The position numbers and the translations under genes were made by a program. DNA of 11,553 nt, from contig CANQLF010000019.1 of the NCBI GenBank assembly GCA_947624635.1, positions 1 to 11,553 on the forward strand, read 5' to 3'. The notes below the pieces were generated by a model, which worked only from the letters and a program-made list of their open reading frames with translations, was not told where the DNA came from and did not search any database. This DNA is from an uncultured Bacilli bacterium (GTDB lineage: Bacteria > Bacillota_I > Bacilli_A > RF39 > UBA660). The first letter of the stretch is position 1. Every line of letters begins with the position of its first letter. Below, piece by piece: positions 1 through 6,190 of the stretch.

Positions 1-6
1 AACGCT

Positions 7-46
7 AAAAAACCACAAAAGCCTTTTATTTATTGACTTTTATGGT
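7..46 (-). terminator. Rho-independent terminator of the surface-protein gene
   Basis: Read on the minus strand, ACCATAAAAG (46-37) can pair with CTTTTGTGGT (21-12). This makes a 10-bp stem with one G-U pair and a 15-nt loop, followed by a run of six T (12-7). It lies about 50 nt after the TAA stop of the large surface-protein gene, in the right orientation to end its transcript. The stem is AT-rich and the loop is long, so it is weaker than the terminators elsewhere in the window. Confidence 0.6.
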
Positions 47-94
47 CATTATTTGAATTTAGTATGATTTTATCCTGAAAATATTTATTAATAA

Positions 95-3000
95 TTAATT
101 AGCTATTAGGGTAGTTCTAAATCCAGTATCGCCACTATCAGCATCTTCAAAATAACTAAATATACCAGCTTTAATTATCATTTTTCCTGTTTTATAATCA
201 AAAATTATGTCTGGACTTGTATCTTCTGCGCCTCTTTTTATCCATTTAGTTTGGCCAATGTTTTCTAAATAACCTGCTCTATACCAATTTCTTGTTTCCC
301 ATGTGGCATCTCCCATTATATAGCCTGAATATATACTACATTTACTTGATGAACAAGATTTTGAATAATTATCAAAATATTTTCCAGATAAATAGTTATT
401 AGTAGCTCCCATTATTCTTTCAGGATATCCACCATTCATATCATATACTCCATAAACTGTTCCTGTTGTACTTGATGAAAGTCCATTATTATCGTTGTAA
501 TTATAAATTGTTTTTTTATTATTATTTATATCCACACCACAACCATTATAAGCATATTGTGAAGGAGTGTCAGCAAAAAAGACATCACAACTAGATTTTC
601 CGTATGTTTGTCCAGTTTTACTAGTGTTTGGATAAACTTCACTACCAGTTTCACTATTATTACCTTTTCCATATCTACTTTGTGAAAGATATGCAACTGC
701 TCCCCATTCAGTATTTTTCATCATATGAGTATCAACCTTAGTATTAGTAGTGTTAATGCCATATATATTATTTGAGTTTACCGCAAAACTTGCACCATAA
801 CTTGATGATGAAATAACAGGTGTTCCATTCGAAAATTTTAAAGCACTTTCTATTTGTTTTTCAACGCTTTGTCCTGATAAGGCAGTTATATTTGGCTTTA
901 TAATTGGTTCTGAACTACTTCCGCCAGTTTCAAATTTACCTACCCAAATACCTGTTAACTCATGATCCCATCCACTTAAATCATAAGCTGTTTTATTATA
1001 TATTTTACTTCCATCTCTAAATGCGGGATGAGTATAAAATTCACTTATTGCAATTTTACTTATATTTCTATCAAAATAATCATCAATTTCAGTATAGAAA
1101 TTCGATCCAGTAGAAGAAGTTCCATTTTCAAAAACTATATCAATATTAGATGGTGATACATTATAATTATTAGCGCCCCTTGCATATTTAACTCCTACTG
1201 TTTGAAATTGTATCCTATATTTATACCTAGGGATCCATACCCACATACTGTTTATATCATTTATTGATATTGTCGTTTTTGCTGCTGCTGACATATATTT
1301 TTCTCTTGATGCACTTGTTACTGTCACTGCATTTGCCCACATACCGCTGTTATAATCATACCACTTATCATTTAAATTAGCCTTTACCCATGCCTTTTTA
1401 GTATTATCATATATAACAGGTATCATACCACTTGCTAATTCCGGTGGATTTGCTCCACTGTTATCTGTATATTTAATAGTTTGTTGTACATCATTATTAT
1501 TTTTTGAAAAATCATTTAAAATAATTTCTTTTAATCTTTTTATTGTTATTTTTTCTTTATAAAAATTATCTATTGGTGCTGGGAAAGTACTTTTTAAATT
1601 ATTATCCGTACTAAATAATACACTTGTGGAATTATTTTTATTAATGCTATTTAAAACATCATCATCAAGTTTTAATCTTGAAACACCATTAGAATCAGCA
1701 TTTAAATCTGTTTCAAAAACGTAGTACTCTTTATCATACGAACTTGTATTCTCTGCATTTTTTTCATCACTATTTAATTTAAATAATCTATTTGTATATT
1801 TACCAAAAATATTTTCTTCAGTTAATTCGTCAAACCATAATATAAAAAAGTTGTATTCATCTTCATCGCTTTCATTATATTTAGTATCATGAAAAAATCT
1901 ACGAGTTACATTTAATATCACTCCATATTTATTATTATGCTTTAAAATATGATTATAAAACTTAAAAATGAAAGAATAACTTCCAGATGCTGCATTCGCT
2001 TTATTAAAAGTAATTCCACCACCTAAAAATGCATCATTAAACTCCATGTCATCTATTGTATTTAAACATAAATCATTTCCATTAATACAATCATCGTGTT
2101 GGTAATTATATCCATAAGTACTATCACCTATAAAAAACCTTTTTGCATCGCTTGTAGAGCTTTCGGATAAATGCATTGTAGAAATTTCAGGTATTGGATG
2201 AAGTTGTTCTAAATCAAGAGAAAAAGCATATCCTGCCATTCCAGCTCCAGTTTTAGAATAACTACAGGTAGTATTATATCCAGATTTACATGAAGTTGAA
2301 TAGGTTTTGCTAGTTAAAGTTGAAGTAGTAGAATTCTCAATTTTGTAATATTTACCTCCACTATTATAATGATAAATACATATGTGATTTAAATTACGAT
2401 TACTTGTATTATATAAACATGGCTTTATTTCAAATTCATTTTTAGTATTAACACCCAATGTAACTTTACCTCTAGCGTATTCTATTTGTATTTTATTATT
2501 TCCTAAGTTTTTAACTACTAATCCTCCATTAGCAGATGTAGCAAAATAGTTTTCTACACCACTATCAATATAAGTATCATCTTCGTTGATCAAATTAAAA
2601 CCGCTATCACATGAACTTGAGTATTCACTACTCTTTATCGCATATGAACTTGAATCGTATATTTCTCGCCTGGATTTGTTATATGCTGTATATAAAACAC
2701 AAAATTCAGATTTATTATCATTATAATAAAATTTAATATTATTATCATCATATTTTGCGCTGTAGATAGTTTTTGACACGATTTTATTTTTACTAATTGA
2801 ATAAAATTGAAAAAATATTTGATTTCTTGAATAATCTTCTGAATTTCCACTATCATTCACTACATTAATAATAGTATCTCCATGAATTAATGTTTTTTGC
2901 TTACCCTTACTTTTATAGGTATAATAATAATCTGTATTTTTTTCATACATTTTAGTTGCAATAGTACTTTGATTTCTCTCTGTTGCTTCTATTTTTTCTG

Positions 3001-3292
3001 TATCTGTACCAGATATACTTTTATCTACTACTAAATTTATTTTTTTCTTTAATAGATCTTTTTTTAGTTGTTCTATATCATTTGTTGTAATATTGTTTAG
3101 AGAGCTTTCAGTACCTAATAGATTTAAATATATATTCTTTTTCCCAATTATTTCATCTTTAATTATATCAATTGTAGAATTAGAAATAGTTCTATTTGTA
3201 CTTAAAACATATAAGATTGAAAAAATTGTTATAAACATTATTCCAAATATAGAATAGAGTGTAGTAGATATTATAAACCCTTTCTTTTTCAT
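95..3292 (-). CDS. Large surface protein with prepilin-like N-terminus and FGE/C-type-lectin-like C-terminal region
   Basis: Probable surface-exposed adhesin or pilin-like protein of about 1065 residues. The N-terminus has a short KKKG leader followed by FIISTTLY and one hydrophobic segment (about residues 5-30), like type IV prepilins. The Glu normally at mature position 5 is Thr here, so prepilin peptidase processing is uncertain; the segment may simply be an anchor. Residues 40-600 are Asn/Ser/Tyr/Asp-rich with scattered Cys, and I recognise no family there. From about residue 620 to the end there are motifs I associate with surface proteins of gut Firmicutes: a WYDY...WANAV stretch (~644-655), MWVWIPRYKY (~683-692), MMKNTEWGAVAYL (~857-869), GVYDMNGG (~948-955) and a terminal DTGFR (~1055-1059). 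The last two recall the V.DM.GNV and GFR motifs of the formylglycine-generating-enzyme / C-type-lectin fold. That assignment is inference. I chose ATG at 3292 over an upstream GTG at 3301 because the GTG lies inside the ribosome binding site. It ends at a terminator, and an insertion sequence lies directly upstream. Confidence 0.85.
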   Translation of the reverse strand: MKKKGFIISTTLYSIFGIMFITIFSILYVLSTNRTISNSTIDIIKDEIIGKKNIYLNLLGTESSLNNITTNDIEQLKKDLLKKKINLVVDKSISGTDTEKIEATERNQSTIATKMYEKNTDYYYTYKSKGKQKTLIHGDTIINVVNDSGNSEDYSRNQIFFQFYSISKNKIVSKTIYSAKYDDNNIKFYYNDNKSEFCVLYTAYNKSRREIYDSSSYAIKSSEYSSSCDSGFNLINEDDTYIDSGVENYFATSANGGLVVKNLGNNKIQIEYARGKVTLGVNTKNEFEIKPCLYNTSNRNLNHICIYHYNSGGKYYKIENSTTSTLTSKTYSTSCKSGYNTTCSYSKTGAGMAGYAFSLDLEQLHPIPEISTMHLSESSTSDAKRFFIGDSTYGYNYQHDDCINGNDLCLNTIDDMEFNDAFLGGGITFNKANAASGSYSFIFKFYNHILKHNNKYGVILNVTRRFFHDTKYNESDEDEYNFFILWFDELTEENIFGKYTNRLFKLNSDEKNAENTSSYDKEYYVFETDLNADSNGVSRLKLDDDVLNSINKNNSTSVLFSTDNNLKSTFPAPIDNFYKEKITIKRLKEIILNDFSKNNNDVQQTIKYTDNSGANPPELASGMIPVIYDNTKKAWVKANLNDKWYDYNSGMWANAVTVTSASREKYMSAAAKTTISINDINSMWVWIPRYKYRIQFQTVGVKYARGANNYNVSPSNIDIVFENGTSSTGSNFYTEIDDYFDRNISKIAISEFYTHPAFRDGSKIYNKTAYDLSGWDHELTGIWVGKFETGGSSSEPIIKPNITALSGQSVEKQIESALKFSNGTPVISSSSYGASFAVNSNNIYGINTTNTKVDTHMMKNTEWGAVAYLSQSRYGKGNNSETGSEVYPNTSKTGQTYGKSSCDVFFADTPSQYAYNGCGVDINNNKKTIYNYNDNNGLSSSTTGTVYGVYDMNGGYPERIMGATNNYLSGKYFDNYSKSCSSSKCSIYSGYIMGDATWETRNWYRAGYLENIGQTKWIKRGAEDTSPDIIFDYKTGKMIIKAGIFSYFEDADSGDTGFRTTLIAN

Positions 3293-3300
3293 TTCCAACA

Positions 3301-3306
3301 CACCTT
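3301..3306 (-). promoter_or_regulatory. Ribosome binding site deciding the surface-protein start
   Basis: The minus strand reads AAGGTG here, 8 nt before the ATG at 3292-3290. The alternative GTG codon (3301-3299) overlaps this site and would have no Shine-Dalgarno of its own. The ATG start also puts the KKKG leader at the very N-terminus, as expected for a prepilin-like signal. Confidence 0.7.
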
Positions 3307-3339
3307 TTATATAATAATTTTAATAATTTTTTATTCACT

Positions 3340-3345
3340 ATTATA
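3340..3345 (-). promoter_or_regulatory. Candidate -10 box of the surface-protein gene, cut off from its -35 by the IS
   Basis: A perfect TATAAT lies on the minus strand about 48 nt upstream of the surface-protein ATG. With a 17-nt spacer the -35 would fall at 3363-3368, exactly across the junction with the insertion sequence (3365/3366). The sequence there (TACGGA) is a poor -35. A second TATAAT lies at 3351-3356, and its -35 would lie inside the IS terminal repeat, also with no good match. That one of these was the original promoter is inference. Confidence 0.4.
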
Positions 3346-3365
3346 AGAAAATTATATAAAAATCC

Positions 3366-3379
3366 GTAACTATTCAGAC
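3366..3379 (+). repeat. Left terminal inverted repeat of the IS
   Basis: GTAACTATTCAGAC is the exact reverse complement of 5027-5040. Beyond these 14 bases the ends diverge (CCTGGG on the left, ATGGCA on the right); a one-base gap would align a further TGG. Confidence 0.9.
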
Positions 3380-3440
3380 CCTGGGTAGTGAAAAATAATC
3401 TTTTATTTATATTTTATAACAATTAATAATAAATAAAAAG

Positions 3441-3464
3441 ACTTTTTTAAAGAAAGAAAAAAGT
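3441..3464 (+). other. Inverted repeat in the transposase leader
   Basis: ACTTTTTT (3441-3448) and AAAAAAGT (3457-3464) are perfect inverted repeats around an 8-nt loop, just upstream of the putative -10 box of the transposase. IS elements often carry structures here that stop transcripts entering from outside from being translated. That role is inference; the pairing is all A-T except one G-C pair and so is weak. Confidence 0.4.
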
Positions 3465-3471
3465 ATATAAT
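3443..3471 (+). promoter_or_regulatory. Weak candidate promoter of the transposase
   Basis: A perfect -10 TATAAT sits at 3466-3471. The matching -35 position (3443-3448) is TTTTTT, a poor match. Transcription would start near 3478 and leave a very short leader overlapping the ribosome binding site GGGAAAGG (3476-3483). A weak promoter is usual for a transposase gene. Confidence 0.3.
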
Positions 3472-3493
3472 AAAAGGGAAAGGTAGTGTTAAA

Positions 3494-4990
3494 ATGGCAA
3501 GTAATTATACAAAATCACTATATAAAGATTATGAAGAATTATCAGAAAAGCTGGACAAAATTACAAACCAATTAACACAAATGGAAAAAGAACATAGAAT
3601 AGAAAAAGAAGCTTTACTTGATGAAATAAAAAGTTTAAGAGAAGCAATTGCAAAGAAAGATGAATTAATTAATAAGTTAATTGAAGAAAAAGATAAATAT
3701 AGAAATCAATCTAATAAAAATAGTTCTAATTCAGGGAAGCCTTCATCAACGGACATAAATAAGCCAAAAAAGACAGGAGCTAATTTATACAATTCAAGAG
3801 TAAAAACAAGCAAGAAAGTTGGCGCCCAAATTGGGCATAAAGGTAATCATTTGAGCAAAGAAAAAATAGAGAAAGATATAGAAGAAGGTAAAGTTAAAGT
3901 AATTGATGTGATTCATACAATAAAAGGAAACCACAACAATACACCTGTTATAAAGTATAAAGTAGGCATGAGATATGAAACTATTATAGAAAGACATGTT
4001 TTTAATTATGATGAAGAAGCAACAGATGTAATGCCAAAAGAATTTTATACAGATGTAACATACACAAATGAATTTAAATCATTAGTAGTGTTCATGAATG
4101 TACATAATGTTTTATCAATGAAAAGATTAACTGAATTTTTTAAGATATTATCAAATGGTATTATTAACATGTCAGAAGGTAGTATTGTAAATATGATGGC
4201 TGAGTTTTCTAAAAAAAGCATATCAACAATAAATAATATAGTAGAAGATATATTGAAAGATAAGACAAATTATACTGATGAAACTGTATCTAAAATAGAT
4301 GGTAAAAGTGGATTTGTAAGAAATTATTCTAATGAGAGTTCAGTTGTATATAAAAGTCATTATAACAAGGGACACGCACCAATCAAAGAAGATGATATAT
4401 TAACTAAATTTACAGGTGTCATTATGGGCGATCATGATACAACATTAGATTCATATGGTTCTAAAAGGATCGAATGTAATGTTCATCTTGGTAGATATAC
4501 GGTTGAGATAACTCAAAATACATTTGATGCTTCATGGGCAGAGAAAATGAAAGTTCTTTTAGAGACAGGTAATAAAACTAGAGAATATGCCAAAGCTTAT
4601 GGGTTAGATGGATTTACAGATGATAATTATGAATGGTATTCCAAAAAGTTTGATGAAATAATAAAAGAAGCACAAGAGGAAACTAAGAAAATGAAGTCAT
4701 CATTTTATAAGAAAAAATCAAAGACTCTTTATACTAGATTGAAAAGAAATAAAGAAAGACATTTGGCGTATTTAAAAGATTTTTCTTTGCCTTATTCAAA
4801 TAATTTAAGTGAATCTGATTTGAGAGTTTACAAAATAAAATTAAAAGTCTCTGGTGGATTTAGAAGTAAAAAAGGTTCAGATTATTTTGCAAATGCACTT
4901 AGTGTTGTTAAGACTTCTAAAAAACGAAAAGAAAATATTCTTGAAAATATAAAGAAGATCTTTTGTGGGGAAACTTTATTTACATGTTAA
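3494..4990 (+). CDS. IS66-family transposase (TnpC-like, DDE)
   Basis: Transposase of 498 residues that cuts and joins the ends of the surrounding element. Residues ~10-70 are Lys/Glu-rich and predicted coiled coil. The stretch NSSNSGKPSSTD (76-87) followed by KKVGAQIGHKG (~107-117) matches the N-terminal signature of IS66 transposases. The catalytic triad is readable: D262 in TDET, D313 in GDH and E440 in NNLSESDLR, followed by the family's KVSGGFRS (~451-458). Classical IS66 transposases have a Cys-rich zinc-finger segment between the N-terminal region and the core. Here the equivalent segment (~130-180) has no Cys, and the whole protein has only three. The start ATG has GGGAAAGG 10 nt upstream. 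The only gene on the plus strand, it is intact and is followed by its own terminator inside the element. Confidence 0.92.
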   Translation: MASNYTKSLYKDYEELSEKLDKITNQLTQMEKEHRIEKEALLDEIKSLREAIAKKDELINKLIEEKDKYRNQSNKNSSNSGKPSSTDINKPKKTGANLYNSRVKTSKKVGAQIGHKGNHLSKEKIEKDIEEGKVKVIDVIHTIKGNHNNTPVIKYKVGMRYETIIERHVFNYDEEATDVMPKEFYTDVTYTNEFKSLVVFMNVHNVLSMKRLTEFFKILSNGIINMSEGSIVNMMAEFSKKSISTINNIVEDILKDKTNYTDETVSKIDGKSGFVRNYSNESSVVYKSHYNKGHAPIKEDDILTKFTGVIMGDHDTTLDSYGSKRIECNVHLGRYTVEITQNTFDASWAEKMKVLLETGNKTREYAKAYGLDGFTDDNYEWYSKKFDEIIKEAQEETKKMKSSFYKKKSKTLYTRLKRNKERHLAYLKDFSLPYSNNLSESDLRVYKIKLKVSGGFRSKKGSDYFANALSVVKTSKKRKENILENIKKIFCGETLFTC

Positions 4991-4993
4991 AAA

Positions 4994-5015
4994 AGTAACG
5001 TCTCGTTACTCTTTT
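4994..5015 (+). terminator. Terminator of the transposase gene
   Basis: AGTAACG (4994-5000) pairs with CGTTACT (5004-5010) around a TCT loop, followed by CTTTT. It begins four bases after the TAA stop and lies inside the insertion sequence, so it should stop transposase transcription from running into the flanking DNA. Confidence 0.75.
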
Positions 5016-5026
5016 AATCTTGCCAT

Positions 5027-5040
5027 GTCTGAATAGTTAC
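5027..5040 (-). repeat. Right terminal inverted repeat of the IS
   Basis: Reads GTAACTATTCAGAC on the minus strand, identical to the left end at 3366-3379. It marks the right boundary of the IS66-like element. Confidence 0.9.
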
Positions 5041-5047
5041 AAAAAAT

Positions 5048-5141
5048 TGTAAAATTTACATCAGTTTCAATCTCTATTTTGTGTTTAGTTTACCATACCA
5101 TCACTATTTTTACAATAAAGGCTTTAAAACTTTACTGTAAA
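5048..5141. repeat. Intergenic inverted repeats with shared TGTAAA/TTTACA words
   Basis: Just outside the right IS end is a 13-nt palindrome, TGTAAA-A-TTTACA (5048-5060). About 50 nt further, TTTACAATAAAG (5109-5120) and CTTTACTGTAAA (5130-5141) form an 11-of-12-bp inverted repeat with a 9-nt loop. The hairpin has no T-run on either strand, so it is not an obvious terminator. I see no gene in 5041-5192. The repeats may be remnants of whatever the IS entered, or binding sites; the role is unknown. Confidence 0.45.
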
Positions 5142-5192
5142 AAAGCTATTGTCCAGAATAATCTTTTCAATAGTTTTTTGTATATTAATTAG

Positions 5193-5220
5193 AAAAAAGC
5201 CTCTACTAAAAAGTAGAGCG
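5193..5220 (-). terminator. Rho-independent terminator of the DUF308 gene
   Basis: On the minus strand CTCTACT (5218-5212) pairs with AGTAGAG (5207-5201) around a 4-nt T loop, followed by GC and six T (5198-5193). It starts about 10 nt after the TAA stop of the membrane-protein gene. This is a typical compact terminator. Confidence 0.82.
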
Positions 5221-5228
5221 CATATTTA

Positions 5229-5822
5229 TTATTTTTCATCTATAACTTTTTTCTTTCTTCCTCTTTTTTTAGGTTCTATTTCTACTACTATACTTTCTAC
5301 TGTATTTTTAATCATAAAGCTTTGTACTATATCTAATATAGAATAAATAACTAAGAATAGTCCTACCATTTGAGCAATCATTTTTGCTCCATCAAATGGT
5401 TTAAATATAAGTAATATACCAAGTATTAACATTATAATTGTTATTATAAGAGAAATAGTTCCTTTTCTATCTTTCATTGCATTGTCCCAAATATATTTTA
5501 ATTTACCAAGGCTACTTATTGTAATCCATATACCTAATACTAATGGAATTAATGACGCTATTGCACGTGGATTTAATATTAATATTAATCCACCAACTAT
5601 TCCTAATACTCCATAAATTAATTCAAATGTTGATATTTGTTGTTTTCTCATATAATAATTAATTAGTGCATTCGCACCAACAATAACTAATATTCCACCA
5701 AAGATATAAGATATTAGTGTTATTGTAGATTCTGGATTTATAAATAATATTAATCCCATTACTAACATTACACATGATGAAATAAGTGATGATATAAACA
5801 TATTTTTAATTTCAGATTTCAT
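5229..5822 (-). CDS. DUF308/HdeD-like six-helix membrane protein with basic C-terminal tail
   Basis: Integral membrane protein of about 197 residues. It shows six hydrophobic segments (roughly 9-28, 34-55, 66-83, 88-105, 121-140, 147-167). These form three repeated two-helix units, each with a short ILFINP / LILNP / LIFKP turn followed by a Gly-rich helix; this is the pattern of the DUF308 (HdeD) family. HdeD is linked to acid resistance in E. coli, but most DUF308 proteins have no known role, and none is assigned here. The C-terminus is a charged cytoplasmic tail with PKKRGRKKK. I chose the second ATG (5822) because GGAGG lies 8 nt before it but only 2 nt before the upstream ATG (5828). A good promoter upstream and a terminator downstream make it a stand-alone transcription unit. 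Confidence 0.8.
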   Translation of the reverse strand: MKSEIKNMFISSLISSCVMLVMGLILFINPESTITLISYIFGGILVIVGANALINYYMRKQQISTFELIYGVLGIVGGLILILNPRAIASLIPLVLGIWITISSLGKLKYIWDNAMKDRKGTISLIITIIMLILGILLIFKPFDGAKMIAQMVGLFLVIYSILDIVQSFMIKNTVESIVVEIEPKKRGRKKKVIDEK

Positions 5823-5830
5823 ATACATTA

Positions 5831-5835
5831 CCTCC
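5831..5835 (-). promoter_or_regulatory. Ribosome binding site deciding the DUF308 start
   Basis: The minus strand reads GGAGG here. The spacing is 8 nt to the ATG at 5822 and only 2 nt to the ATG at 5828. The inner ATG is therefore the probable start, giving an N-terminus of MKSEIKN. Confidence 0.7.
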
Positions 5836-5841
5836 GTATTT

Positions 5842-5870
5842 AATATACCAAAAAATGGAGATTTTTACAA
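5842..5870 (-). promoter_or_regulatory. Sigma-70-type promoter of the DUF308 gene
   Basis: On the minus strand, -35 TTGTAA (5870-5865) and -10 TATATT (5847-5842) are separated by exactly 17 nt. The -10 is seven bases upstream of the GGAGG site, so the leader would be very short. A small palindrome ACAATTGT (5867-5874) overlaps the -35 and could be an operator, but nothing in the window supports a specific regulator. Confidence 0.65.
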
Positions 5871-5894
5871 TTGTTATTAAGCTAATAGATTAAA

Positions 5895-6116
5895 TTATTT
5901 TAATATTTTCCAGTATCCACTTTTTCTTCCACCAACTCTCTTGATATACCCATTTATTTTTAAATTATTATAAATGCTGTATATTTTTCTAGTTGAAAAA
6001 TTAGTTTTCTTTGTTAATTCTTCTGATGTTATATTTGATTTAGTTTTTATTATATTGAGTACTATTATGTCATCATCTTTTAAACTGCAATCTAAACTGC
6101 AAATTTTATAATTTAT
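5895..6116 (-). pseudogene. Remnant of a winged-helix DNA-binding domain (C-terminal fragment)
   Basis: An open frame of 73 codons ends in TAA but contains no ATG, GTG or TTG, and no ribosome binding site is visible. It encodes a convincing winged helix-turn-helix: ITSEELTKKTNFSTRKIYS (helix-turn-helix, ~29-47), NNLKINGYIKRVG (~50-62), then the wing and ending GRKSGYWKILK. That ending resembles the last ~65 residues of COG2865-type regulators (AlbA_2 / Schlafen-like ATP-binding proteins), whose C-terminus reads like GxIKRVGSxKxGYWxI. I infer that the ~300-400-residue N-terminal part has been lost by deletion. The frame's first codons contain a 12-bp tandem duplication. It fills most of the 5829-6183 gap. 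It could still be translated from a rare start codon such as ATT, but I think that unlikely. Confidence 0.65.
6081..6104. repeat. 12-bp tandem duplication
   Basis: TAAACTGCAA occurs at 6081-6090 and again at 6093-6102, giving two near-identical 12-bp units in tandem. The unit length is a multiple of three, so the winged-helix frame is kept (CSL-D, CSL-K). Confidence 0.6.
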
Positions 6117-6154
6117 TTATATTATAATTTTAATTACAAAACAATTAATTATAT

Positions 6155-6190
6155 TTTAAAAATAGAAATCATCTATCTGATCTCTATTTT
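6155..6190 (-). terminator. Terminator overlapping the end of the M18 aminopeptidase gene
   Basis: On the minus strand AAAATAGA (6190-6183) pairs with TCTATTTT (6166-6159), extended inward by a G-U pair and by ATC/GAT, with an 8-nt loop. The second arm runs into a T-rich stretch. The first arm contains the last sense codon and the TAG stop of the aminopeptidase gene. The stem is almost all A-T, so efficiency is uncertain. Confidence 0.5.

Larger units (their letters stand above)
3366..5040 (+). mobile_element. Complete IS66-family insertion sequence, single-gene (ISBst12-like) type
   Basis: A 1675-bp element is bounded by 14-bp perfect terminal inverted repeats that start with GTAA, as is typical of IS66-family ends. 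It contains one gene, an IS66-type (TnpC-like) transposase, a promoter-proximal hairpin and a terminator. The accessory tnpA and tnpB genes of classical IS66 are absent, which matches the ISBst12 subgroup. IS66 elements normally make 8-bp target duplications. Here the flanking 8-mers are AAAAATCC (3358-3365) and AAAAAATT (5041-5048), which share only the A run, so no clean duplication is visible. The intact gene and ends suggest it is recent or still active. The missing duplication suggests a later rearrangement, or erosion of the flanks. Confidence 0.88.

Noticed and set aside
95..1500. C-terminal lectin-like region as the variable region of a diversity-generating retroelement
   Set aside because: The fold idea fits, but no reverse transcriptase, template repeat or accessory gene is present in the window, and I saw no near-identical second copy of the 3' end of the gene.
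2635..2856. Second minus-strand frame inside the surface-protein gene
   Set aside because: It is an out-of-frame reading of the same strand, low in complexity (Ile/Asn/Lys) with no ribosome binding site, fully inside a well-supported gene.
3794..3997. Minus-strand frame inside the transposase gene
   Set aside because: It is antisense to the conserved N-terminal region of an intact transposase, Phe/Tyr-rich, with no start signals.
5109..5141. Hairpin as a rho-independent terminator
   Set aside because: The stem is good (11 of 12 bp), but neither strand has a T-run after it and no gene ends next to it.
5149..5346. Short plus-strand open frame (about 65 codons) across the DUF308 terminator
   Set aside because: It runs antisense through the terminator hairpin and the end of the DUF308 gene, has no ribosome binding site, and its hydrophobic composition is a by-product of the AT-rich antisense sequence.
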